From the NCBI GenBank assembly GCA_014653545.1, contig JACWEJ010000002.1, positions 56,925 through 120,924 on the forward strand: DNA of 64,000 nt. The letters run 5' to 3'. Position numbers and translations under genes: made by a program. Below, one piece after another: positions 54,910-64,000 of this stretch. The number at the start of each line of letters is the position of its first letter. Within the stretch, counting starts at the first letter, position 1. This stretch comes from Pelagibacterales bacterium SAG-MED41 (GTDB taxonomy: Bacteria; Pseudomonadota; Alphaproteobacteria; Pelagibacterales; Pelagibacteraceae). A model generated the notes under the pieces. The model saw nothing but the letters and a program-made list of their open reading frames with translations, made no database searches and was not told where the DNA came from.

Positions 54910-55700
54910 TGCAAGAAAATAAAAAATTCAAAATAGTTACGTCGAAAAAAACAAGATATTTACTTCCAAACATTTTAACTCTCGCAGGTGTTTGCCTTGG
55001 AATTAGTTCAATAAAATTTTCAATTGAAGGTAATTTCACTTTAGCAGTAACATTAATTTTGTTTGCAGCAATATTAGATGCTTTAGATGGCAGAATTGCA
55101 AGATTAATAAAAGGAACGTCAGAGTTTGGTAAAGAATTGGACTCCTTAACAGATTTTGTGAGTTTTGGGATTGCTCCAGTTTTTATTTTATATTTTTGGG
55201 AGTTGAATAATTATGGAAAATTAGGTTGGGCCATTACATTAATTTATTCAGTTTGTTGTGTCCTAAGATTAGCCAGATTTAATTTAACAAAAATAGAAGG
55301 AAGAGAAGAGTGGAAAAATAATTTTTTTGAGGGAATACCGTCTCCTGCGGGTGGATTATTAATTTTAATGCCATTGATATATGAATTAACAAATTTAAAT
55401 TTTGGACTTGAAATTAAAAATCTCACACCTTACCTTACTATTTTTATTGCAATTTTGTTAGTCAGTAAAATCCCAACTCTAGCATTAAAAAAAATATCTA
55501 TATCCCCTAAAACTACAGTTTTTTTATTACTAGGAATTGGAATTATTTTTATAGCTTTGCTATTTTACACATTTGAAACTCTTTTAATTTTTGGAATTGT
55601 ATACCTAATTTCAATACCGGTAAGTATAATCTCATATAAAAAACAAATAAAAAAAAATGCAGAGAAAATATCTGAAGATAGTCATGAAGATATTTTATAA
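54906..55700 (+). CDS. pssA: CDP-diacylglycerol-serine O-phosphatidyltransferase
   Basis: CDP-alcohol motif DALDGRIARLIKGTSEFGKELDSLTD; follows psd. Confidence 0.94.
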   Translation: MMQENKKFKIVTSKKTRYLLPNILTLAGVCLGISSIKFSIEGNFTLAVTLILFAAILDALDGRIARLIKGTSEFGKELDSLTDFVSFGIAPVFILYFWELNNYGKLGWAITLIYSVCCVLRLARFNLTKIEGREEWKNNFFEGIPSPAGGLLILMPLIYELTNLNFGLEIKNLTPYLTIFIAILLVSKIPTLALKKISISPKTTVFLLLGIGIIFIALLFYTFETLLIFGIVYLISIPVSIISYKKQIKKNAEKISEDSHEDIL

Positions 55701-56326
55701 TGAAAAAATCAAAGAGAGTTAAAAAAAGTAATTCTTGGAAAATAAAACAACATAGAGATCAATTTTTTAAAAAATCTAGAACACTTGGCTATCGTTCCAG
55801 AGCTTCTTTTAAATTAATTGAATTAAATAAAAAATATAAATTTTTAAAAAAAAATACTAATTTATTAGATCTAGGATCTTACCCTGGAGGATGGTCTCAA
55901 GTAGCTAGTCAAACTATTAGATCAGGAAGAATCATGTCTGTAGATATGAAAGACATGGAACCAATAAAAAATGTTAGATTTTTTAAAGGCGATATACTTT
56001 TAAATGACACAAAATCCGCAGTCATAGAATATTTTAAATCTAGTTTAGATGTGATTATCTCAGATATGGCAGCAGATACAACTGGCAGTAAATCATTAGA
56101 CTCTATTAGAACAAACCAGTTATGTGCTGATGTCATTAATTTTTCGAAGGAAACACTTAAACCCAAGGGTGTTTTAGTGTCAAAGATCTTTATGGGAGAA
56201 GATTTCTTACAGGTAAAAAACCTGGCTAAATCTACCTTTAATAAAGTAAATTTTTTTAAACCTCATTCTAGCAGAAAAGAGTCCAAAGAAACTTATTTAC
56301 ATTGTGAAATTTTAAAGACTTTATAA
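55700..56326 (+). CDS. rlmE: 23S rRNA 2'-O-ribose methyltransferase RlmE/FtsJ
   Basis: GYRSRASFKLIELN, LLDLGSYPGGWSQVA, ISDMAADTTG. Confidence 0.95.
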   Translation: MKKSKRVKKSNSWKIKQHRDQFFKKSRTLGYRSRASFKLIELNKKYKFLKKNTNLLDLGSYPGGWSQVASQTIRSGRIMSVDMKDMEPIKNVRFFKGDILLNDTKSAVIEYFKSSLDVIISDMAADTTGSKSLDSIRTNQLCADVINFSKETLKPKGVLVSKIFMGEDFLQVKNLAKSTFNKVNFFKPHSSRKESKETYLHCEILKTL

Positions 56327-56352
56327 ATTTTAATAATTGTATATAAGTTTAT

Positions 56353-57432
56353 ATGGATACAATTAAAGAAGCATTAACCTTTGACGATGTTTTACTTCTT
56401 CCCAAATATTCAGACGTTTTACCATCAAATACAAATATTATTCTTCAACTTACAAAAGAAATTTCTCTTAAAGTTCCTTTTTTTACCTCCGCAATGGACA
56501 CTGTCACCGAATCTAAAATGGCCATTGCGATTGCTACAGAGGGTGGAATGGGAATTATTCATCGAAATTTAGATATAAAAAAACAATCTGTTGAAGTCAA
56601 AAAAGTGAAGAATAAAAAACTTATTGTAGGGGCAGCCATAGGAACTAATCAAGAAGATTTAGATAGAGCTAGATCACTTATATCAAATGGAGTTGATTTA
56701 ATTGTTATTGATACTGCTCATGGACACAGTAAAAAAGTTCTACAAACGTTATTAAAAATAAAAAAAATATCAAAAAATGTTCCTATTTGTGTTGGAAATA
56801 TTGCTACAGGAGAGGCTGCAAAAAAACTATATAATTCTGGAGTAGATATTATTAAAGTAGGTATAGGACCTGGATCTATTTGCACAACTAGAATGGTAGC
56901 AGGCATTGGTGTTCCTCAAATTTCAGCTATCATGGAAGTAAAAAAAGCTCTTTATAAAAAGAATGTAAAAGTTATTTCAGATGGAGGAATTAAATTTTCA
57001 GGCGATATTGCGAAAGCTTTAGCTGCTGGAGCTGATGCTATTATGATGGGTTCAATATTTGCTGGCACCGATGAAAGCCCAGGTAAAAAGTTTAAAATTA
57101 ATGGAAAGTTTTACAAACAATACAGAGGCATGGGTTCAATTGGAGCAATGTCAGCAGGATCGGCAAATAGGTATTTTCAAAAAAATTTTAAAAATAAATC
57201 TAAATTTGTGCCAGAGGGAGTGGAGGGACGAGTTGAATATAAAGGAAAAGTATCAAAAATTATATATCAACTGCAAGGTGGATTGAGATCATCAATGGGA
57301 TATATTGGAGCTAAAAACTTAAAAGAAATAAATAAAAAAGCAAAATTTGTCAAAATAACTAAAGCAGGATTTTATGAAAGCATGGTTCACAGTGTTGAAA
57401 TGACACAGAAAACAATAAATTATAAGTTATGA
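56353..57432 (+). CDS. guaB: IMP dehydrogenase lacking the CBS (Bateman) module
   Basis: [31 protein letters not shown]; 359 aa, catalytic barrel continuous with no CBS insertion. Confidence 0.93.
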   Translation: MDTIKEALTFDDVLLLPKYSDVLPSNTNIILQLTKEISLKVPFFTSAMDTVTESKMAIAIATEGGMGIIHRNLDIKKQSVEVKKVKNKKLIVGAAIGTNQEDLDRARSLISNGVDLIVIDTAHGHSKKVLQTLLKIKKISKNVPICVGNIATGEAAKKLYNSGVDIIKVGIGPGSICTTRMVAGIGVPQISAIMEVKKALYKKNVKVISDGGIKFSGDIAKALAAGADAIMMGSIFAGTDESPGKKFKINGKFYKQYRGMGSIGAMSAGSANRYFQKNFKNKSKFVPEGVEGRVEYKGKVSKIIYQLQGGLRSSMGYIGAKNLKEINKKAKFVKITKAGFYESMVHSVEMTQKTINYKL

Positions 57433-57848
57433 TTAAAATTTTTTTATATCTTTTTGCTCTATTTTCTTTATCAACTAATTTATTTGCTAAGTCAGAATAT
57501 GTTAAAGATGGTATTAACCTATATAATAAAAATCAATTTGAAGATGCAAAATTTAAATTTGAACAAGATATAGTCTTTAATCCTAAAAGTGAATTATCGT
57601 ATCTTTATTTGTCAAAAATATTTAATAAACAAGACAAGAAAATATTAGAAGAAAAAAATTTAAATACAGTAATGTTATTAAATCCAAAAAATGAGGAGGC
57701 AATTTATAATCTTGCAAGATTAAAATTAAAATCTTCTGATTATAAAAAAAGTAAAGAATTAAATAAAAAATTAAAATCAATATGCAGTAAATTCTGTAAC
57801 AAAAGTGATCAATTAAAAATCGAAATTGAAAATTTATCTAAAAAATAA
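57429..57848 (+). CDS. Small secreted TPR-like protein
   Basis: Signal peptide; TPR-like repeats (GINLYNKNQFEDAKFKFEQDI; YNLARLKLKSSDYKKSKEL). Confidence 0.65.
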   Translation: MIKIFLYLFALFSLSTNLFAKSEYVKDGINLYNKNQFEDAKFKFEQDIVFNPKSELSYLYLSKIFNKQDKKILEEKNLNTVMLLNPKNEEAIYNLARLKLKSSDYKKSKELNKKLKSICSKFCNKSDQLKIEIENLSKK

Positions 57849-59408
57849 ATGCAATTTCATAATCATAAAGATAAAGTTTTAATTATTGATTTTGGCTCTC
57901 AAGTTACAAAATTAATAGCAAGAAGAATAAGGGAATTTGGAGTTTATTCTGAAATTATAACTCCGAAAAACTTTATTAAATTAAAAAAATTTCATAATAT
58001 AAAAGGTTTAATACTTTCAGGAGGGCCATCTTCTGTTACAGCCACTACTTTTCAGACCGTCCCTAGATATATTTTTGAAAAAAAAATTCCAATATTGGGA
58101 ATATGTTATGGTTTACAATTGATAGCTAAGATTTTTGGAGGAAAGATTAAATCTTCTAAAAAAAAAAGAGAATTTGGAAGAGCTATCTTATATAAAAAAA
58201 GCACCTCACTTTTAACAAAGAATTTTTTAAAAAATAAAAGATCTGTATGGATGAGTCATGAAGATGCAGTGATAAAATTGCCAAAAAATTTCAAATTAGT
58301 TGCATCTACTAAAGAGTCAAAATTTACTATCATAGAAAATACTAAAAATAAAATTTATGGGGTTCAATTTCATCCAGAGGTAACACATACAGATAAAGGA
58401 AAACAATTAATTAAAAATTTTTTATTCCCGATTTGTAAAATAAAAAAAAAATGGAGTGTTACATCTCAAAAAAAGCAATTAATAAATGAAATAAAAAATA
58501 CTGTTAAAAAAGATAGAGTGATATGCGCATTATCTGGTGGTGTAGATAGCAGTGTTGTTGCATTATTAATAAATAAAGCAATCCAAAAAAATCTAATATG
58601 TATAATGGTAGATACTGGGTTGATGAGGAAAAATGAATTTAAATATACCTATGAAATTTTTAAAAAAAAATATAAACTAAATGTTAAGCTGATCAATGCT
58701 TCAAAGTTATTTTTAAATAAATTAAAAAATATAAGTAATCCAGAAAAAAAAAGAAAGATTATTGGAAATTTATTTATTAAAGTGTTTGAAAAAGAGGCTA
58801 AGAATTATAAAAATTTGAAATTTTTAGCTCAAGGGACTCTTTATCCTGATATTATTGAAAGTAAATCGTCAACTGGTAGCAAAACTTCTAAAATAAAATC
58901 TCACCACAATGTTGGAGGCTTACCTAAAAGAATGAATTTGAAATTAGTAGAACCTTTAAAAGACTTTTTTAAAGATGAAGTAAGAATTTTAGGTAAATCG
59001 TTGGGGTTGATTAAAAATATTAATTTTAAACATCCATTTCCTGGTCCTGGTTTAGGGATTAGAATTTTAGGAAATATTACCCCTGAAAGAGTAAAAATAC
59101 TTCAAGAAGCAGATTATATTTTTATTAACGAGCTAATTAAATTCGGGCTTTATAAAAAGATATGGCAGGCGTATGCAGCACTACTTCCAATTAAAACAGT
59201 TGGAGTAATGGGTGATACAAGAACGTATGAGAATATTTGCCTGTTAAGAGCTGTGAAGTCGGAAGATGGGATGACGGCTGACTATTTCAGTTTACCTAAG
59301 AATTTTGTAGATAATATTTCTAATAAAATCGTAAATAATGTTAAAGGAATTAATAGAGTTGTATATGATATAACTTCTAAGCCTCCTAGCACTATTGAAC
59401 TAGAATAA
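57849..59408 (+). CDS. guaA: GMP synthase (glutamine-hydrolysing)
   Basis: [25 protein letters not shown]-terminal [10 protein letters not shown]. Confidence 0.98.
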   Translation: MQFHNHKDKVLIIDFGSQVTKLIARRIREFGVYSEIITPKNFIKLKKFHNIKGLILSGGPSSVTATTFQTVPRYIFEKKIPILGICYGLQLIAKIFGGKIKSSKKKREFGRAILYKKSTSLLTKNFLKNKRSVWMSHEDAVIKLPKNFKLVASTKESKFTIIENTKNKIYGVQFHPEVTHTDKGKQLIKNFLFPICKIKKKWSVTSQKKQLINEIKNTVKKDRVICALSGGVDSSVVALLINKAIQKNLICIMVDTGLMRKNEFKYTYEIFKKKYKLNVKLINASKLFLNKLKNISNPEKKRKIIGNLFIKVFEKEAKNYKNLKFLAQGTLYPDIIESKSSTGSKTSKIKSHHNVGGLPKRMNLKLVEPLKDFFKDEVRILGKSLGLIKNINFKHPFPGPGLGIRILGNITPERVKILQEADYIFINELIKFGLYKKIWQAYAALLPIKTVGVMGDTRTYENICLLRAVKSEDGMTADYFSLPKNFVDNISNKIVNNVKGINRVVYDITSKPPSTIELE

Positions 59409-60190
59409 TGAACAAAAAAATTAAAAAAATATTATTAAAAAAAAATAAGTCAAAAATAGTAAGTTTAACTGCCTATTCAAAAAGTATTGCTAAAATTTTG
59501 GATAAATACGTGGATATAGTTCTAGTTGGGGACTCTATGGCAAATGTTTTATATGCTCATAAAGATACTCATAAAATAACTTTAGAAAATATTATTCAAC
59601 ACACTATTAGTGTGAAAATGGGTATAAAAAATTCCTTACTCGTAGTTGATATGCCAAAAGGGACTTATAATAATTTTAAAAGTGCTGAGAAAAATATAAA
59701 ACTCGTAATAAAGGAAACAGGATGTGATGCTGTAAAAATAGAAAATAATAAAAAAAACTACAAAATTATTGAGAGATTAACAAAAAAGAAAATACCTGTA
59801 ATGGGTCACATAGGGTTTACACCGCAGTTTAAAAAAAAATTTAAAATTGAAGGACAAACAAAAGCGGAAACTATTAAACTTTTAAAAGAAGCAAAATTAA
59901 TACAAAAAGCAGGGGCATTTTCAATTGTGTTGGAATGCTTATCGCCAAAATCTGCTAAAATTATTACAAATAAATTGAAAATTCCAACTATTGGTATTGG
60001 CTCTTCATCTAATTGCGATGGTCAAATTTTGGTAACAGATGATATGTTAGGTTTGAGTGGTTTTTACCCAAAATTTGTTAAAAAATACCTGAACCTCAAT
60101 AGAATAATTGAAAATGCTGTTAAACAATATACTAGAGATGTTAAATTAAAAAAATTTCCATCAAATAAAAATTTTTTAAATGGATCATAG
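59408..60190 (+). CDS. panB: 3-methyl-2-oxobutanoate hydroxymethyltransferase
   Basis: VSLTAYSKSIAKILDKYVDIVLVGDSM, MGHIGFTPQ, IGIGSSSNCDGQILV. Confidence 0.95.
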   Translation: MNKKIKKILLKKNKSKIVSLTAYSKSIAKILDKYVDIVLVGDSMANVLYAHKDTHKITLENIIQHTISVKMGIKNSLLVVDMPKGTYNNFKSAEKNIKLVIKETGCDAVKIENNKKNYKIIERLTKKKIPVMGHIGFTPQFKKKFKIEGQTKAETIKLLKEAKLIQKAGAFSIVLECLSPKSAKIITNKLKIPTIGIGSSSNCDGQILVTDDMLGLSGFYPKFVKKYLNLNRIIENAVKQYTRDVKLKKFPSNKNFLNGS

Positions 60191-60689
60191 CTTAGAAAAA
60201 AAGATAGATTTTAAAGATAAAATTGTCAATTTTTATAACAAAAATAAATTGAAGATTTTATTTTTAATATTAATTTTATTATCATCAGTGCTTTTTCTAT
60301 TATTTATAGATTTTAAAAAAAATAATAACAATAAGATAATTTCAGAAAAATATATTCAAGCAGGTCTTTATCTCGAATCTGGTGATAAAGAAAAAGCAAA
60401 AAATATTTATGAAGACATTATTTTAAGTAAAAGTAAATTTTACTCAATTTTAGCGCTAAATTCAATAATAGAAAAAAATTTGGAGACTAATGAAGATAAA
60501 ATTTTGAATTATTTTAAAACAATAGAAAATTTAAATATTTCTAAAGATAAATCTGACTTAATTATATTTAAAAAATCTCTATACATAATGAAATTTTCCG
60601 ATTACGAATCTGGTAAAAAATTATTGGATAAATTAATAAAAAAAAACTCTAATCTAAAAGCTATATCTGAAGAAATTATTTCAAAATAA
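60180..60689 (+). CDS. YfgM-like membrane-anchored TPR protein
   Basis: N-terminal TM followed by TPR-like helices; upstream of BamB-like gene. Confidence 0.6.
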   Translation: MDHSLEKKIDFKDKIVNFYNKNKLKILFLILILLSSVLFLLFIDFKKNNNNKIISEKYIQAGLYLESGDKEKAKNIYEDIILSKSKFYSILALNSIIEKNLETNEDKILNYFKTIENLNISKDKSDLIIFKKSLYIMKFSDYESGKKLLDKLIKKNSNLKAISEEIISK

Positions 60690-60692
60690 TAA

Positions 60693-62018
60693 ATGAAGTT
60701 TTTTAATATTTTTATAGTGATTATTTTATTTACCAATTGTTCTTTTGATAAAAGAACTGGAATTTGGAAAAATGAAGATAATTTAACCAAAAAAGAAGAT
60801 GTAACTTTTAAGGACTTTAAAACAATTTCTTCAGCAAATGAGTTTTATGAAAAATCGATTCCTATAGATAAAAACTTCAAATTCAAATTAAAAGACCCGT
60901 TGAAAAACACTGAGTGGAGCGACATATTTTTTAGTGACTCAAATAATTATACTAATTTCAAGTATGATAATAAAAATAAGACAATCTATCAAAGTCAAAA
61001 ACTAACTAAAAATAACATAAATGAATCAATTTTATTTAAAGATGAACATATTATATTTAGCGATAAAAGAGGGAACATTATAGTATTCTCAATCAATCAA
61101 AATAAAATAATAACGAAATTTAATTTTTATAAAAAAAAATTAAAAAAAATTGATAAAATTATAAATTTAATTATTGATAACAATATAATTTTTGCTTCTG
61201 ATAACTTAGGTTATTTGTATGCGTTTGATTATAAAAAAAATACAATTTTGTGGGCAAAAAATTATAAAATACCTTTCCGATCAAATCTAAAATTAATTAA
61301 TACAAAACTAATTTCTGCTGATCAAAATAATAATTTATACTTTTTTGAAAAAAAAAATGGTAACACAGTTAAATTAATTCCTACTGAAGAAACTCTGGTT
61401 AAGAATCAATTTATCAACAACATATCTTTGACAAAAAATTCTATTTTTTTTTTAAATACTTATGGATCGCTATACTCTATTGATAAGAATACCTTGAGTG
61501 TAAAATGGTTTTTAAATTTAAATCAATCTTTAGACTTAAATCCAAGTAACTTATTTTCTGGAACAGAGTTAGTTAATAATAATAATAAGATTATTGTTAC
61601 GACAAATTATACAACTTATATTATAAATACAAATTCAGGGTCAATTTTATATAAGAACAATATTTCATCAAATTTTAAACCAATTATTTATAATAACTAT
61701 TTATTTTTGATTTCAAAAAAAAATTATTTAGTATGTATTAACCTTAACTCAGGTAAAATAATTTACTCAAGTAACATAAATAAAAAAATATCAGAATTTT
61801 TAAAAGAAAAGAGAAAAGAAATCGACATACATGAAATAATGATACTTAACAATGAAATCTACATTTTTCTGAAAAATTCTCAAATATTAGTATTTGATAT
61901 AGCTGGTGAGGTCAAAAGCATACGTAAACTTAATGCAAAAATGAATTCAAATATTATTATTATAGACGGTTCAATTTTATTTGTTGATTCTAAAAAGAAG
62001 TTATTTATTTCTGATTAG
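60693..62018 (+). CDS. bamB: BamB-like PQQ-repeat outer membrane assembly lipoprotein
   Basis: Lipobox (FTNCSF); beta-propeller repeats (LYAFDYKKNTILWAKNY, LYSIDKNTLSVKWFLNL). Confidence 0.75.
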   Translation: MKFFNIFIVIILFTNCSFDKRTGIWKNEDNLTKKEDVTFKDFKTISSANEFYEKSIPIDKNFKFKLKDPLKNTEWSDIFFSDSNNYTNFKYDNKNKTIYQSQKLTKNNINESILFKDEHIIFSDKRGNIIVFSINQNKIITKFNFYKKKLKKIDKIINLIIDNNIIFASDNLGYLYAFDYKKNTILWAKNYKIPFRSNLKLINTKLISADQNNNLYFFEKKNGNTVKLIPTEETLVKNQFINNISLTKNSIFFLNTYGSLYSIDKNTLSVKWFLNLNQSLDLNPSNLFSGTELVNNNNKIIVTTNYTTYIINTNSGSILYKNNISSNFKPIIYNNYLFLISKKNYLVCINLNSGKIIYSSNINKKISEFLKEKRKEIDIHEIMILNNEIYIFLKNSQILVFDIAGEVKSIRKLNAKMNSNIIIIDGSILFVDSKKKLFISD

Positions 62019-63514
62019 TTACTGGATTTACTGCTTAGTAGCGATAATTGTTTTACTTTAAGTCCTTGCAAATCATCATGAGGTTTAATTGGATAATCAC
62101 CAGTAAAGTAATGATCACTAAATTGAGGATAATTTGAATTTCTTTTTTCTCCAATTAGCGCTCTGTAAAGTCCGTTCAAACTTAAAAATTTTAAACTTTT
62201 CGCATTAATATATTCACACATTTCCTGATTATTTTTGTTGTTAGCTAAAAGTTCTTTTTCAGTAGGCATATCTACTCCGTAAAAATCAGGGTATTTTATT
62301 TCAGGACATGCTATTCTTACATGTACCTCTTTAGCACCTGCCTCATAAAGCATTTTTACAATTTTATGACAAGTAGTACCTCTAACAAGAGAGTCGTCTA
62401 TAAGTATTACTGTTTTATTTTTAACAATTGTTTTAGTAGAACTTAATTTAAGTTTTACTCCTAAACTTCTAATATTCTGGGTTGGTTCAATAAAAGTTCT
62501 TCCAACGTAATGATTTCTAATTAATCCAAGCTCAAAACGTTTTTTTGACTCTTCAGAGTATCCCAGTGCGGCGGGTACTCCCGAGTCAGGCACTGGAACC
62601 ACAAGGTCGGCTCTTAAATCTGTTTCTTTAGCTAATTCTATACCTAATTTTTTTCTATATTCATATGCACACTTATTATTAATAATACTATCTGGTCTAG
62701 CAAAGTATATGTATTCAAAAATACATGGCCTAGATTTTTGTTTTGGAAAAGGTTTAAGTGACTTTAATTTATTGTCTTCTATAATAATTATCTCACCATT
62801 TTCAACTTCTCTTAAAAAATTTGCTCCAACTATATCTAGTGCGCAAGTTTCAGAGGCTAAAATATATGAGTCTTTTAATTTACCAATAACTAGCGGTCTT
62901 ATACCAAAAGGGTCTCTAACTCCAACTAACTTTTTATTTGTCATTAAAACTAAAGAGTATCCGCCCTGAATTTGAAAAAGCGTATCAATTAATTTATCTA
63001 GAAACTTATTTCTTTTTGATTTGGCTATCAGCTGAACTATGGTTTCTGTATCGCTAGTTGTTCTAAATATAGCACCCTCTTTTACCAAATTATCTCTAAG
63101 TAAAAGTGCATTAGTCAGGTTTCCATTATGTGCTACACTTAACCCTCCTGTGTGTAAATCAGCAAAAAATGGCTGAATATTTCTTAATGATGTCTCACCT
63201 GTGGTAGAATACCTGTTGTGACCGATAGCGAAGTTTCCAGGAAGTTTTTCCAGTGTCTTTGAGTCTGTAAAATGATCTCCAACTAGACCTTGCCTTTTTT
63301 CTGAATGATAGTTTTTTCCATCATAAGACACTATTCCACAACCTTCCTGACCTCTATGTTGTAGAGCATGTAATCCTAGCGCAACTAAAGCAGAAGCATC
63401 AGCGTAGTTTGATATTCCGAACACACCACACTCTTCTTTTAATTTATCAAATTTAAATTTTTTCAATTTTTTCTTTTGTATCAATGAAATCATCACTTGA
63501 AGGAAATTCCTCAA
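62015..63514 (-). CDS. purF: Amidophosphoribosyltransferase
   Basis: EECGVFGI N-terminal Cys, HALQHRGQEGCGI, VILIDDSLVRGTT; exact start uncertain because the listed ORF overlaps cvpA. Confidence 0.97.
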   Translation of the reverse strand: MRNFLQVMISLIQKKKLKKFKFDKLKEECGVFGISNYADASALVALGLHALQHRGQEGCGIVSYDGKNYHSEKRQGLVGDHFTDSKTLEKLPGNFAIGHNRYSTTGETSLRNIQPFFADLHTGGLSVAHNGNLTNALLLRDNLVKEGAIFRTTSDTETIVQLIAKSKRNKFLDKLIDTLFQIQGGYSLVLMTNKKLVGVRDPFGIRPLVIGKLKDSYILASETCALDIVGANFLREVENGEIIIIEDNKLKSLKPFPKQKSRPCIFEYIYFARPDSIINNKCAYEYRKKLGIELAKETDLRADLVVPVPDSGVPAALGYSEESKKRFELGLIRNHYVGRTFIEPTQNIRSLGVKLKLSSTKTIVKNKTVILIDDSLVRGTTCHKIVKMLYEAGAKEVHVRIACPEIKYPDFYGVDMPTEKELLANNKNNQEMCEYINAKSLKFLSLNGLYRALIGEKRNSNYPQFSDHYFTGDYPIKPHDDLQGLKVKQLSLLSSKSSN

Positions 63515-63940
63515 TTAAAATTTCACTGCCTTTACTTATTAAATTAAATGAAATTGAATTCTTAGTTGATATACCCCAATTTTGATAAGGATAAAACCAA
63601 TTTAATATTGAAAATAAACACACAGATACAATATACCCTTTAAAAAAACCAAATACAAAACCAAATCCCTTATCTATTGAGCCAACACCAGTCCAAGTTA
63701 TTGCTTTACTTAAAGTTTTTCCAATTAAAATAGATATAAAAAGTGTAAAAATAAAGATTGCTATACCTAAGCCAATATTATTAATGAATTCTGATTGTAT
63801 ATATTCGCTTACAAAGGGTTGAAGCTTTGGAACCAAAACAATAGTTATTACGGTAGATAAAATCCATTTCATAAAAGAGATTAAACTTAAAGAAAAACCT
63901 TTTAAAAAACATTGGCATACACAGTAGATCAAAATAATTA
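63453..63940 (-). CDS. cvpA: CvpA family protein, 5' end truncated by an inverted junction
   Basis: TM-rich CvpA-like (QCFLKGFSLSLISFMKWILSTV); frame stays open upstream of 63932 (..FLIILIYCVCQ) up to about 63940; located before purF. Confidence 0.8.
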
Positions 63941-64000
63941 AAAAAATTAGGTATAGAATTAGCTAAAGAAACAGATTTAAGAGCCGACCTTGTGGTTCCA
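63940..64000 (+). repeat. Inverted 61-nt copy of internal purF sequence
   Basis: 63940-64000 is the exact reverse complement of 62594-62654; + frame reads KKLGIELAKETDLRADLVVP as in PurF. Confidence 0.95.

Noticed and set aside
1-64000. CRISPR array, rRNA operon, prophage, transposon or toxin-antitoxin locus
   Set aside because: No regularly spaced repeats, rRNA sequence, integrase/transposase or toxin-antitoxin motifs were seen while reading the window and ORF translations.

Overview
AT-rich, very compact window whose gene content and order look like a SAR11/Pelagibacter-type alphaproteobacterium. Almost all of it is core metabolism and housekeeping: tolQRAB-pal-cpoB, tilS-ftsH-folP-glmM-thiD-purA, rpoH, rluD, an ABC-2 exporter, tsaC-like, xseB-ispA-dxs, aroC, pdxH, a polyprenyl diphosphate synthase, sppA, glyQS, ppdK, nadAC, pyrC-like, prpE-like, a proteorhodopsin with a redox gene cluster, dksA, tolC, recA, an aldehyde dehydrogenase, alaS, icd, psd-pssA, rlmE, guaB, guaA, panB, bamB-like, purF and cvpA. 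There are two tRNAs (Arg-TCG and Leu-GAG). I saw no rRNA, CRISPR array, prophage or transposase, and I did not identify a clearly new multi-gene system. The main observations are: (1) the last 61 nt are an exact inverted copy of an internal purF segment, fused to a 5'-truncated cvpA; (2) the polyprenyl diphosphate synthase gene is broken by one nucleotide at an A6T6 run; (3) guaB encodes an IMP dehydrogenase without the CBS module; (4) a 43-aa membrane microprotein, missed by the ORF track, is translationally coupled to the ferredoxin downstream of proteorhodopsin; (5) the proteorhodopsin has Gln at the spectral tuning site and a long hairpin in its leader; (6) all nine convergent gene junctions overlap by 4-12 nt; (7) a perfect 11-bp hairpin covers the first start codon of the DUF779 gene; (8) a GT17 + 2OG-oxygenase + ABC-2 module lies next to tRNA-Arg.
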